From positions 1 to 64,000 of the forward strand of contig JBBQFQ010000024.1 in assembly GCA_038322235.1 (NCBI GenBank): a stretch of 64,000 nt of DNA, in the 5' to 3' direction. Below the pieces are notes generated by a model. That model saw only the letters and a list, made by a program, of their open reading frames with translations, did not search any database and had not been told where the DNA came from. This document shows, in pieces, positions 53,431-62,423 of this stretch (within the stretch, counting starts at the first letter, position 1; every line of letters begins with the position of its first letter). The translations under genes and the position numbers were made by a program. The stretch is from SZAS-18 sp038322235. Its GTDB lineage: Bacteria; Verrucomicrobiota; Verrucomicrobiia; Chthoniobacterales; SZAS-18.

Positions 53431-53880
53431 TCAGACGCCGATGTCCTCGTTCCAGAGGCGGGGCTCCTCCCGGATGAATTCCGCCATCATCTGGACGCAT
53501 TCGTCGAGATCGAGGTCGATCACCTCGATCCCGTGCGCGCGCATGAACTCCGGGCCGCCGGGAAAATTCCGACTCTCACCGACGATAACTTTCGCGATGC
53601 CGAACTGGACCGCCGCGCCGGAGCACAGGTAGCAGGGCATGAGCGTGGAATAGAGCGTCGCGCCGCGGAAATTTCCCGGAATGCGCCCCGCGTTTCGCAG
53701 GCAGTCGATCTCCGCGTGCGTGATCGGATCGCCGTCCTGGACGCGCTTGTTGTGTCCGCGGGCAATCACGAGGCCGTCCCGTACGAGCGAAGAACCGATG
53801 GGAATCCCACCTTCGCGCCGGCCCTGCCGCGCTTCCTCGATCGCCGCCCGCATGCCTTCATCAATGGATGGTGTGCTCAT
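53431..53880 (-). CDS. Nucleoside/cytosine deaminase (yeast FCY1-like)
   Basis: Product of 149 residues. Zinc site: ITHAEIDCLRNAG (about residues 53-65) with His and catalytic Glu, and STLMPCYLCSGAAVQFGI (about 78-95) with the P-C-x2-C pair. The C-terminal block FIREEPRLWNEDIG closely resembles the end of yeast cytosine deaminase, more so than TadA or bacterial CodA. It probably deaminates cytosine or a related base to uracil. Convergent with the nucleotidyltransferase gene (24 bp). Confidence 0.88.
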   Translation of the reverse strand: MSTPSIDEGMRAAIEEARQGRREGGIPIGSSLVRDGLVIARGHNKRVQDGDPITHAEIDCLRNAGRIPGNFRGATLYSTLMPCYLCSGAAVQFGIAKVIVGESRNFPGGPEFMRAHGIEVIDLDLDECVQMMAEFIREEPRLWNEDIGV

Positions 53881-54012
53881 CGCGGCGTTATGCCACGGGA
53901 CCCGGCCGGATGGCCACCCCGAATGCGGGGAATCGCCCGCAGGGCGGCGTCAGGCGAGATCGGGCAGAAATATCCCTTATCATCCGTCCGGGGCGCTTCA
54001 TAGTCTGCGCCC

Positions 54013-55395
54013 ATGATCGGGAAGCTGCTGCAGCCGGAAATCGAGGCGCTCGTGAAGGCGCGGAATTTTACCCAGCTCCGCGAGATGTTTGCCGAGTGGG
54101 CGAACGCGGACATCGCAGAGGTCATCGCCGATCTGCCAGACGACGATCAGGTCGCGATCTTCCGGGTGCTCCCGCAGGCGAAGGCGGCCGACGTCTTCGA
54201 ATACCTCTCGCCGGACGAGCAGGAATGCCTGCTGCGCTCGATGGGGAACGAGACCGCCGCCGGCATCCTGAACGAGATGTCGCCGGACGATCGCACGGCA
54301 CTCCTCGAAGATCTCCCGCCCGAGGCGGTGAAACGGCTCGTCCAGCTCCTCTCACCCGGCGAACGGAAGATCGCGCAAACGCTGCTGGGATATCCCGAGG
54401 GAAGCGTCGGCCGCTTGATGACGCCCGATTACGTCGCGATCAAGGCGGGCTGGTCCGTCGGGCAGGTGCTCGAGCACGTGCGCGCCCACGGGCGCGATTC
54501 GGAGTCGCTGAACGTGCTCTACGTCACCGACGCGCACGGGAAGCTGCTCGACGACATTCGGATCCGCGAGTTTCTGCTGCGCCCGCTCGAGACGCCGGTG
54601 CGCGAGATCATGAACGACGCGTTCACCTCGCTCTGCGTGACCGATCCCGAGGCAACTGCGGTGGAGGTCTTTCGCAAGTATGACCGCACGATCCTCCCGG
54701 TGACGAATGCGGAGGGGTTCTTGCTCGGCGTCGTGACCGTGGACGACGTGCTCGACATCGCGGAGGCGGAGGCGACCGAGGACATTCAAAAGCTCGGTGG
54801 TCTCGAAGGCGGCCTCGATATGCCGTACCTTGAGAGCCCGCTCCAGACGCTCGTCCGGAAGCGCGGCTCCGTGCTCGTCGTTCTCTTTCTCGGCGAGATG
54901 CTCACCGCGACCGCGATGGGCTTCTTCGAAAAGGAGCTCCAGAAGGCCGTCGTCCTCGCCCTGTTTCTCCCGCTGATCATCAGCTCGGGTGGAAACAGCG
55001 GCTCGCAGGCGAGCACGCTCATCATCCGCGCCATGGCCTTGGGCGAAGTGACGCTGAAGGATTGGTGGAAGGTGGCCCGCCGGGAACTCTTCAGCGGACT
55101 CGCGCTCGGCGTTCTGCTGGGATTCGTCGGCTATTTCCGGATCGCCGGCTGGGCACTGGGATTCGGCTCCTACGGCGAGCATTGGTCCATGATCGCGCTG
55201 ACAGTCGGAATCACGCTCATCGGCGTGGTCCTCTGGGGCAGCATGTGCGGCGCGATGCTGCCGTTTCTGTTGCGCCGGGTGAAGCTCGACCCGGCAACTT
55301 CCTCGGCCCCGCTCGTCGCCACGCTGGTCGACGTGACCGGCCTCATCATCTACTTCCTCGTCGCCGCGGCGGTCCTCAAAGGGACGCTGCTTTGA
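54013..55395 (+). CDS. mgtE: Magnesium transporter MgtE
   Basis: Product of 460 residues. The N-domain (about 1-130) consists of acidic helical repeats (FAEWANADIAEVIADLPDDD). Two CBS domains follow (about 135-255), with PVREIMNDAFTSLC and GFLLGVVTVDDVLDIAEAEA. The membrane domain starts near 280 with five helices, including LFLPLIISSGGNSGSQASTL (about 314-333), the pore segment that binds Mg. It is a gated Mg channel in the inner membrane, closed by Mg binding to the N and CBS domains. No M-box riboswitch is apparent in the 132-bp upstream gap. The last 20 bp overlap the convergent kinase gene. Confidence 0.95.
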   Translation: MIGKLLQPEIEALVKARNFTQLREMFAEWANADIAEVIADLPDDDQVAIFRVLPQAKAADVFEYLSPDEQECLLRSMGNETAAGILNEMSPDDRTALLEDLPPEAVKRLVQLLSPGERKIAQTLLGYPEGSVGRLMTPDYVAIKAGWSVGQVLEHVRAHGRDSESLNVLYVTDAHGKLLDDIRIREFLLRPLETPVREIMNDAFTSLCVTDPEATAVEVFRKYDRTILPVTNAEGFLLGVVTVDDVLDIAEAEATEDIQKLGGLEGGLDMPYLESPLQTLVRKRGSVLVVLFLGEMLTATAMGFFEKELQKAVVLALFLPLIISSGGNSGSQASTLIIRAMALGEVTLKDWWKVARRELFSGLALGVLLGFVGYFRIAGWALGFGSYGEHWSMIALTVGITLIGVVLWGSMCGAMLPFLLRRVKLDPATSSAPLVATLVDVTGLIIYFLVAAAVLKGTLL

Positions 55396-56371
55396 TCCCC
55401 CCCAGCAGTTCCGCGAGCGGGGCCAACTCTCCGACGTTCGCAGCGACACCCCGCAGCGATGCGAGCGCGCGGGGGATGTGCTGAAGGAAAGCAGGCTTCC
55501 CGCGCTGGAGTCCGAGAAATCCGTAGGCACCGAGCGCCTGCATCAGTCGTTGCGCGGAGCAAAGATGGAAAAGGCGCTCGGAGATCGTCACCCCGGGGTC
55601 GAGCGTCCGGTAAAATGCCAGCATTTCCCGGCGCTCATCCGGCGCGAGACTGACATAGGGATCGTGGAGGAGCGAGGCGAGATCGTAGTGCGGCAGGCCA
55701 GCCCGCATCCCCTGGAAGTCGATGAGTCCCGCGCGGCCGTCCGTCAGAAGCAGGATGTTTTGCGATTGAAAATCCCGATGCACGAGCACCCGCGGCGGCG
55801 CGGCGAGTTCCTCCGCCAGCGCGACCCAAACCGGAAGCGAGTGCACCGCCGCGACGCGAGCGGGGTCGACCCGGTCCGCGAGAGCCGCGCCGAGGCAGTG
55901 GGCGAAGAAATAATCCTGCTCCCAGCGATAGAGCGCCTCGTCGAAGGTCTGTTCGAGCGACACACCCTCGGCTTCCGCGATCGCCGCCGTCAGGCCGTGC
56001 ATCCGATGCACCTCCCGCAACGTCGCCTCATAAAGCGGCCGGCGCACCGCCCACGGCTCGTCCCGCGCGCTCCAAAGATCGCGCTGACCGAAGTCCTCCA
56101 GCACCACGACCCGCTGGTCGGCGTCATGGAGCCAGACCTGCGGGACGCGCACGCCGTGCGCCGTGAGGAACTCGGCGACGCGGACGTAGCGCGCGTTTTC
56201 CGCCCGGGTGGTGCCGTAGGAGATGACGATGGCGGATTGACCTGTCCCCGGCACGATCACCCGCCAGAAATCGCGATCCGAGCCACCGCGCTCGATCTTC
56301 TCCCAGCGCAGAAGCGCCGGGTCCGCGACCCCGAAGTGGTTCGTGATCAAATCGGTCGCTTGGGAAAACAT
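55376..56371 (-). CDS. AmgK-like aminoglycoside-phosphotransferase-family sugar kinase
   Basis: Product of 331 residues. IERGGSDRDFWRV (about residues 26-38) is the nucleotide loop, VLVHRDFQSQNILL (about 194-207) contains the catalytic Asp and Asn, and GLIDFQGMRAGLPHYDLASL (about 214-233) the metal-binding Asp; LLHDPY follows. These phrases match the AmgK branch, which phosphorylates MurNAc/GlcNAc at the anomeric position for peptidoglycan recycling. Its partner would be a MurU-type uridylyltransferase, for which the gene at 52654 is a candidate. Convergent with mgtE and overlapping it by 20 bp. Confidence 0.8.
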   Translation of the reverse strand: MFSQATDLITNHFGVADPALLRWEKIERGGSDRDFWRVIVPGTGQSAIVISYGTTRAENARYVRVAEFLTAHGVRVPQVWLHDADQRVVVLEDFGQRDLWSARDEPWAVRRPLYEATLREVHRMHGLTAAIAEAEGVSLEQTFDEALYRWEQDYFFAHCLGAALADRVDPARVAAVHSLPVWVALAEELAAPPRVLVHRDFQSQNILLLTDGRAGLIDFQGMRAGLPHYDLASLLHDPYVSLAPDERREMLAFYRTLDPGVTISERLFHLCSAQRLMQALGAYGFLGLQRGKPAFLQHIPRALASLRGVAANVGELAPLAELLGGIKAASL

Positions 56372-56409
56372 CGGGGCGCACGTCTAGCACAGGGGAGCTA
56401 GATTGGCGC

Positions 56410-57948
56410 GTGGAGACGATCTGGATCCTCGAAGACCAACTCTCGCCGGCCCATCCGGCGCTCACCGGCGGACCGCGGCCGGACGCCGTGATTCTGCTCA
56501 TCGAATCGCGAAAGCGCTTCGCCCATCTGCCCTATCACCAGCAGCGGCTGGTGCTCATCCTCTCGGCCCTGCGCCACTTCGCGGTGGAGCTCCGGGTGGC
56601 CGGCTGGAAGGTCGACCACCACGAGCTTGAAGCGGCGCCTGACTTCCTTACCGCGCTGCAGCGGCACGTCGCGGCATACCAGCCCACCCGCCTCGTGGTG
56701 ATGGAGCCCAACGACTGGCCCATGACGGAGGCGCTGGGCCCGATCTTCGAACGCCTCGCGGTCCCGACGGAGCTGGTGCCCACGAATCTCTTTCTCTGCG
56801 GGCGCGAGGAATTCCGCCTCTGGGCGAAGGGAGGGAAACGGCTGTTGATGGAAAACCACTACCGGCGCATGCGGGTGAAGACGGGCTGGCTCGTCGGTCC
56901 GGACGGAGCCCCCGAGGGCGGCGCCTGGAATCTGGATGCCGAGAACCGCCGCACGTTTACGGATTTCGCGCGGGGGAAGCCGCCGCGTCCGGCGGATCCC
57001 GTGCGCGAAGAACCGGACGCGCTCACTCGCGACATCATCGCGCTGGTGGAGCGGGAGTTTCCCAACCACCCGGGCCGCGCGGCGGGATTCTGGCTCCCGG
57101 TCGATCGCGCGGGCGCGCGGCGCTGGCTCGCGCGCTTTGTCGCGGAGCGCCTCGTGCACTTCGGACCGTTCGAGGACACCATGGCGACCGGCGAACCCGT
57201 CCTCTTTCATTCCGTGCTTTCGCCCGTCCTGAATCTCGGCCTCATCTCGCCCGCCGAATGCGTGGAAGCCGCCCTCGCGGCCTACCGCTCGGGCGCGGCG
57301 CCGCTCAATTCCGTCGAGGGATTCGTCCGCCAGATCATCGGGTGGCGTGAGTTCGTGAACGGCATCTACTGGCTGCGCATGCCCGGTTACGTCACGGAAA
57401 ACGGACTCGGCGCGAGCCGACCCCTCCCCGCCTGGCTGCAGACGGGCGAGACCGATCTCCGCTGCGTGCGCGAATGCGTCCAGCAGGTGCTCGGGACGTC
57501 GTTCAACCACCACATCCAGCGCCTGATGGTCCTGGGGAATTTCTTCATGCTGGCTGACATCGCACCGGGCGAAGTCCTGGCGTGGTTCAATGCGATGTAT
57601 TGCGATGCCCACGACTGGGTGATGGCCGCGAATGTCATCGGGATGATCCTCCACGCCGATGGCGGCCTGATGGCCACGAAGCCGTACGTGGCCGGCTCGG
57701 GCTACATCGAGCGCATGAGCGACTACTGCGAAGGCTGCCGCTACGATCCGGCGGTGAAGACCGGGCCGACGGCGTGTCCCTTCAACTACCTTTACTGGTC
57801 GTTTTACGACCGCCACGGCCCGCGGTTTGCCAAGAACCCGCGGGTCGCCATGATGGTCCGCTCCTGGGCCAAACGGAGCGAGGCGGACAAGGCCGCGGTG
57901 CGCGCCTCGACGCAAGAGTTTCTCGCCCGCGCGGTGCCGCTGGGCTGA
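56410..57948 (+). CDS. Iron-sulfur bacterial (6-4) photolyase/cryptochrome (FeS-BCP, DPRP family)
   Basis: Product of 512 residues from a GTG start. The opening TIWILEDQLSPAHPAL is typical of photolyase-related proteins. The FAD-binding C-terminal half contains LSPVLNLGLISP, VEGFVRQIIGWREFVNGIYW (about residues 305-324), FNHHIQRLMVLGNFFMLADI (about 365-384) and DWVMAANVIGM. Four Cys that ligate a [4Fe-4S] cluster are visible: one in RECVQQ, two in SDYCEGCRY and one in TACPFNYLYW. Known members repair (6-4) photoproducts with light. Monocistronic, divergent from the kinase gene. Confidence 0.93.
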   Translation: METIWILEDQLSPAHPALTGGPRPDAVILLIESRKRFAHLPYHQQRLVLILSALRHFAVELRVAGWKVDHHELEAAPDFLTALQRHVAAYQPTRLVVMEPNDWPMTEALGPIFERLAVPTELVPTNLFLCGREEFRLWAKGGKRLLMENHYRRMRVKTGWLVGPDGAPEGGAWNLDAENRRTFTDFARGKPPRPADPVREEPDALTRDIIALVEREFPNHPGRAAGFWLPVDRAGARRWLARFVAERLVHFGPFEDTMATGEPVLFHSVLSPVLNLGLISPAECVEAALAAYRSGAAPLNSVEGFVRQIIGWREFVNGIYWLRMPGYVTENGLGASRPLPAWLQTGETDLRCVRECVQQVLGTSFNHHIQRLMVLGNFFMLADIAPGEVLAWFNAMYCDAHDWVMAANVIGMILHADGGLMATKPYVAGSGYIERMSDYCEGCRYDPAVKTGPTACPFNYLYWSFYDRHGPRFAKNPRVAMMVRSWAKRSEADKAAVRASTQEFLARAVPLG

Positions 57949-58086
57949 CGCGGAGCCGAGTGGAATTGGGAGCCCGACCCCAGCGCGGAAATCCTTTGTG
58001 AAACGGGCGTTTCCGGCCTACTTTTCCGGCCACCTCCATTCCGCGCCCGCGCCTGTATCCAAGCGCCTTGGCGCAACGCTCCGAAC

Positions 58087-60819
58087 ATGTCTGACACTCC
58101 CGCCCGCGAAGATCTTCCCCCGGACTCCGACGCCATCGCCAACGACCAGGGCAACGTCTCGCGCGAACAGAAGTACGATGCGGCTCAGATCGACAAGCTT
58201 GAGGGACTCGCCGGCGTGCGCCAGCGGCCGGGCATGTACATCGGGTACACCGATGAACGCGGCCTCCACCACTGCGTTTTCGAGGTGCTCGATAACTCGA
58301 TCGACGAACATCTCGCCGGCTACTGCTCGCGCATCGGGGTGACGATCCACGTCGATGGCTCCTGCTCGATTCGCGACAACGGTCGCGGCATCCCGGTCGA
58401 CGTTCATCCGAAGTTCGGCATCCCGGCGGTGGAACTCGTCCTCACAAATCTCCACGCCGGGGGCAAGTTCGGGCAGGGCGCCTACAAATACTCCGGCGGC
58501 CTCCACGGCGTCGGTGCGAAGTGCGTCAACGCGCTTTCCGACTGGTTCAAGGTGGAGGTTCAGCGCGACGCGAAGGTGTATCACATGGCCTTCGAGCGGG
58601 GTGTGACGAAGCAGAAGCTCATCGTCATCGGCGAGCTGAAGGATGCCAGTCAGACCGGCACACTGATTTCCTTTCAGCCGGATCCCACGATCTTCACCAT
58701 CACGACGGAGTTCCAGTTTGCGCGCCTCGCCAGCCGGCTCCGCGAACTGGCCTTCCTCAATCCCGGTCTCACGATCACGCTCACCGATGAGCGCGGCGAG
58801 AAAGAGCGGAGCGAGTCGTTTTTTTACAAGGACGGCATCGTCGAGTTCGTCCGCCAGCTCGGCGAGAACAAGCAGGTCCTTTTCCCGAGGCCGATCGTCC
58901 TGGCCGGACGCCGCACGGTCTCCTTCCTGAACAAGGACCAAGTGCGGGTCGAGGATCTGATGTTCATGGATTGCGTGCTGCAATACAACGACAGCTACGT
59001 GGATCAGATGCTGTTCTTCACGAACGCCATCCCGAACGCGGACGGCGGCGTGCATTCGGTCGGATTCCGCAGCGCGCTTACGCGGGCGATCAACCAGTAC
59101 GCCAAGAGCGCGAATCTCCTGAAGGAAAAGGACCCGGCGATCACCGGCGACGATGTGCGGGAAGGCCTCGTCGTCGTGCTCGCGATCAAGCATCCAAACC
59201 CCAGCTTCGAATCGCAGACGAAGTCGAAACTCGTCACGCCAGAGATCGATGGCATCACGGCCTCGCTCGTCTACGACGGCCTGATGCAGCACTTCGAGGA
59301 GACTCCCGTGGTCGCGAAGCGCATCGTGGAAAAATGCCTCAGCGCCGCCGCGGCCCGCGAAGCCGCGCGCAAGGCGCGGGAAACGGTTCGGAAGAGCGCC
59401 ATGAGCGGGGGTGGGCTCCCCGGCAAACTGGCCGATTGCTCGGAAACCGATCCGGACAAGACCGAGCTCTACATCGTCGAGGGCGACTCGGCCGGCGGAT
59501 CCGCCAAGCAGGGACGCGACCGCAAGACCCAGGCGATCCTCCCGATCCGCGGCAAGCTGATCAACGTGGAAAAGGCGCGGCTCGACAAGGTCCTCGATAA
59601 CAAGGAAATCCGGACCATGATCACCGCGATCGGAACGGGGATCGGCGCCGGCGAGCAGGAAGGCGCTTTCAACATGGAGAAGCTGCGGTACGGACGCATC
59701 ATCATCATGACGGACGCCGACGTGGACGGCTCCCACATTCGCACGCTGCTGCTCACGTTTTTCTACCGCCAGATGCCGGAATTGATCCGGCAGGGACACG
59801 TCTACGTCGCGCAGCCGCCGCTTTATCAGATCAAGCGGAAGAAGCGCGAGGAGTACGTGGACGACGACCTCCAGCTTAATCGGATTCTCATCGACCTCGG
59901 GACGGAGGACCTGCGGCTGAAGAATCACGCCGACGGTCTCGAATTCAGCGCCGAACAGCTCCGGGGCATGCTGGTCCTGCTCGAGCGACTCGACAAATTC
60001 CGCGCCGCCGTCCAGCGGCACGGCGGCGATTTCGAGGGCTATCTCACCGCTCGCGAGCCCGGGACCGGGCGAATGCCCGCCTTCCTCGTCGTGGTGCGCG
60101 AAGGCAACACGGAGCGGGCCGAGTACTTCCTCGATGAAGAAGCGGTGCGCGGATTCGCCTCGGCTAACCCCGACCTTCATCTCTTCGATCGCGACGTCGT
60201 GCCCGGCGCGCCGGCGTTGCCCGCGACTCCGGGGTCTGCGACGCCGACGCCCGCAATGCCCGTGCCCGTAGTGCCCGTGCCCGTGGTGCCGGTGCCCGTG
60301 GTGCCGGTGCCCGTGGTGCCCGTGCCCGTGGTGCCCGTGCCCGTGGTTACAGTGCCCGTGGCGCCCGTGCCCGTGGCGGGGGGGCCGCGCCGACGCGCCC
60401 GTCTCGTCGAACTGCACGAGGCTAATTCCCTCCAGAAATTGATCGGCGAACTGGAGACGCGCGGGTTGCGCATCGATCACTTCGCCGCGCAGGACAAGCC
60501 GCTCTTCGAAGTGATCGAAGGCAGCGGCGAGAAGACCCACGCGATTTTTTCCGTGCCTGACATCCTCGCGAAAGTCATGGAAATCGGCCGTCGCGGCGTG
60601 CAGATCAAACGCTTCAAGGGTCTCGGCGAAATGAACGCGAAGGAGTTGTTCAACACCACGATGGATCCCGCGCGCCGCAAGATGCTGCGCGTGGAACTCA
60701 ACGAACAGAATGCGCTCGAGGCGGACAAGATGTTCACCATCCTCATGGGCGACGAGGTCGAACCCCGCCGCCGCTTCATTGAGGACAACGCGCTGAACGT
60801 CCGCAATCTGGACGTCTGA
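58087..60819 (+). CDS. gyrB: DNA gyrase subunit B with Pro-Val repeat insert
   Basis: Product of 910 residues (about 804 in E. coli). GHKL ATPase motifs: EVLDNSIDEHLAGY (about 60-73), IRDNGRGIPVD and the GGLHGVGAKCVNAL loop (about 138-151). TOPRIM motifs: YIVEGDSAGGSAKQGRDRKT (about 462-481) and IIIMTDADVDGSHIRTLLLT (about 538-557). IKRFKGLGEMNAKEL (about 840-854) completes the C-terminal signature. Between the two TOPRIM-side parts lies a large insert (about 610-790) holding eight P-V-P-V-V-type pentapeptides (residues 725-764). With GyrA it introduces negative supercoils using ATP. gyrA is not adjacent. The start follows 138 bp of noncoding sequence. Confidence 0.95.
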   Translation: MSDTPAREDLPPDSDAIANDQGNVSREQKYDAAQIDKLEGLAGVRQRPGMYIGYTDERGLHHCVFEVLDNSIDEHLAGYCSRIGVTIHVDGSCSIRDNGRGIPVDVHPKFGIPAVELVLTNLHAGGKFGQGAYKYSGGLHGVGAKCVNALSDWFKVEVQRDAKVYHMAFERGVTKQKLIVIGELKDASQTGTLISFQPDPTIFTITTEFQFARLASRLRELAFLNPGLTITLTDERGEKERSESFFYKDGIVEFVRQLGENKQVLFPRPIVLAGRRTVSFLNKDQVRVEDLMFMDCVLQYNDSYVDQMLFFTNAIPNADGGVHSVGFRSALTRAINQYAKSANLLKEKDPAITGDDVREGLVVVLAIKHPNPSFESQTKSKLVTPEIDGITASLVYDGLMQHFEETPVVAKRIVEKCLSAAAAREAARKARETVRKSAMSGGGLPGKLADCSETDPDKTELYIVEGDSAGGSAKQGRDRKTQAILPIRGKLINVEKARLDKVLDNKEIRTMITAIGTGIGAGEQEGAFNMEKLRYGRIIIMTDADVDGSHIRTLLLTFFYRQMPELIRQGHVYVAQPPLYQIKRKKREEYVDDDLQLNRILIDLGTEDLRLKNHADGLEFSAEQLRGMLVLLERLDKFRAAVQRHGGDFEGYLTAREPGTGRMPAFLVVVREGNTERAEYFLDEEAVRGFASANPDLHLFDRDVVPGAPALPATPGSATPTPAMPVPVVPVPVVPVPVVPVPVVPVPVVPVPVVTVPVAPVPVAGGPRRRARLVELHEANSLQKLIGELETRGLRIDHFAAQDKPLFEVIEGSGEKTHAIFSVPDILAKVMEIGRRGVQIKRFKGLGEMNAKELFNTTMDPARRKMLRVELNEQNALEADKMFTILMGDEVEPRRRFIEDNALNVRNLDV
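60259..60378 (+). repeat. 15-bp coding minisatellite in gyrB (P-V-P-V-V units)
   Basis: Eight tandem 15-bp units made of CCC-GTG-CCC-GTG-GTG and variants encode six P-V-P-V-V units, then T-V-P-V-A and P-V-P-V-A. Variation is mainly at third positions (CCC/CCG, GTG/GTA), apart from the two last units. The insert disrupts no catalytic motif. Confidence 0.93.
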
Positions 60820-60832
60820 TCCGGTGGCGTCG

Positions 60833-61666
60833 TCAGACGCCGTGGATGATCGCCTCGGTCATCCGCAGGGCGTCGTGGTGCGCCTTCACGTCGTGGACCC
60901 GGAAGATCCGGGCACCTTCGCGACGCAGCGCCGCCGTCAGCGCCACCCCGGACCAGAACCGGTCTTCGACGCGGCCCCCGAGAAAAGATTTCCGGGAAAC
61001 GCCGAGGACGATGGGCCGGCCCGGAACGGCGGAGGCGAGCCGGGCCGTCGCCCCGAGCAGCGCCAGGTTATGTTCGCGCGTTTTGCCAAATCCGATTCCC
61101 GGATCGAGCGCGAGGCATTCGGCCGCGATCCCCGCCGCCACCACCTGGGCGCAGCTCGAGCGCAGAAACGCGCTGACCTCGCCGACGACGTCGTCATACT
61201 CGGGCGCCTGCTGCATCGTGCCGGGTTCGCCCCGCATGTGCATCAGGCAGATTCCCGCGCCACTCGTGCGCGCGAGCGGCAGCATCGCGGGATCGCCGCG
61301 CAGCGCGCTCACGTCATTGATGATGTCCGCGCCCGCCTCCAGGGCCGCCTCGGCGACCGACGCTTTGGCGGTGTCGATCGAGATCAACGCGTCCGGTGCC
61401 GAGGTCCTCAGTCCGCGCACGACGGGCACGATCCGTCGTCTTTCTTCCTCGGCCGTGACGGGCGTCGCACCGGGTCGGGTCGATTCCCCCCCGATATCGA
61501 TGATCTCCGCCCCTTCGGCGAGCATCGAGAGCGCGTGCCCGACCGCGGGCCCGGCCTCGGCATATCGCCCGCCGTCCGAAAAGGAATCGGGCGTGACATT
61601 CAGAATTCCCATCAGCACGCCGCGGCGCGAAAGATCGAGCGGGCGGCGGCGATTTGACCAGAGCAT
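60833..61666 (-). CDS. folP: Dihydropteroate synthase
   Basis: Product of 277 residues from the ATG at 61666 (MLWSNRRRPLDLSRRGVLMG); an upstream GTG at 61696 is possible. TIM-barrel motifs: GILNVTPDSFSDGGRY (about residues 20-35), IIDIGGESTRPGA (about 55-67), ISIDTAKASVA, IINDVSALRGD (about 114-124) and LDPGIGFGKTREHNL (about 183-197). It joins p-aminobenzoate to hydroxymethyl-dihydropterin diphosphate in folate synthesis and is the sulfonamide target. Convergent with gyrB (13 bp). Confidence 0.94.
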   Translation of the reverse strand: MLWSNRRRPLDLSRRGVLMGILNVTPDSFSDGGRYAEAGPAVGHALSMLAEGAEIIDIGGESTRPGATPVTAEEERRRIVPVVRGLRTSAPDALISIDTAKASVAEAALEAGADIINDVSALRGDPAMLPLARTSGAGICLMHMRGEPGTMQQAPEYDDVVGEVSAFLRSSCAQVVAAGIAAECLALDPGIGFGKTREHNLALLGATARLASAVPGRPIVLGVSRKSFLGGRVEDRFWSGVALTAALRREGARIFRVHDVKAHHDALRMTEAIIHGV

Positions 61667-61812
61667 CGCCCCCAACCTAGCGGGAAGCGGGCGCACGTTC
61701 CAGCTGCCAGGAGTTTCAGTTCAAGCAGGAGGAGGGACCCCGCACGCGGCCTGACGCCCGGAAGGGGAAATCGGAGCTTGGGCTCCGCCGGGCCGCGTCC
61801 CAGAATGGATCG

Positions 61813-62370
61813 ATGAGTGCCCGGGCGAAACCCTCGACGATTGTCGTGAGTACGATCGTCGGGATCGTCTTTCTCGGCCTGGTGCTCGCCATCCTGTATC
61901 CCTTTCGCCAGGCCGCTCCGCAATCGCTCGACGTCTGGACTCGCGCTGCCTGGATGGTCTCCCACTGGAGCGACGCGCAAGCCTTCCCCCCGAAGTCGAA
62001 CCTTTGCGCCGCGCCGTTTTGCGCCCGACTCGACACCCGGAAGAAATACGTGGGCGGAAATCCAGGCCGTCGGAGTGAAACGAGTTTGCCGTTCTGTCCC
62101 GAGCACGAACCGGGGTTGCCCCGCACCGGAACCCGCTTCGACGATCTCGTCCGCTTCATCTACTGGGTGGTCGCGATCTTGCTCTCGTGGCTGGAAGGCA
62201 GCGTCGCGCTGGCGTTGGTCTGCTTCCCCATCACGCTGTTGGACGCGGTCGTTCGGCGGAAACCGGGCGAATCGCTCTGGTCGCGCGCGTTCGACGGAGC
62301 GCTTGCCTTCGGCACCCTGGTGGCCGCCATCGCAACGGTCACCGTCTGGTTCATGTTCGCCTGGTGGTGA
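61813..62370 (+). CDS. Hypothetical membrane protein
   Basis: Product of 185 residues. Three hydrophobic helices at about residues 10-30, 115-140 and 155-183. The loop between the first two contains Cys65, Cys70, Cys95 and His98 (LCAAPFC and FCPEH), a possible metal-binding site. No family recognised. It is divergent from folP and directly precedes the palindromic repeat tract. Confidence 0.6.
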   Translation: MSARAKPSTIVVSTIVGIVFLGLVLAILYPFRQAAPQSLDVWTRAAWMVSHWSDAQAFPPKSNLCAAPFCARLDTRKKYVGGNPGRRSETSLPFCPEHEPGLPRTGTRFDDLVRFIYWVVAILLSWLEGSVALALVCFPITLLDAVVRRKPGESLWSRAFDGALAFGTLVAAIATVTVWFMFAWW

Positions 62371-62423
62371 CGGTTCTGCCCAGCCCGAGTGGAAAGCGGC
62401 GGTGGGCAGCGTAAATCCCAGAA

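Noticed and set aside
58018..60540. 840-residue minus-strand open frame
   Set aside because: Antisense of gyrB; its Gly-His repeats are the complement of the Pro-Val minisatellite.
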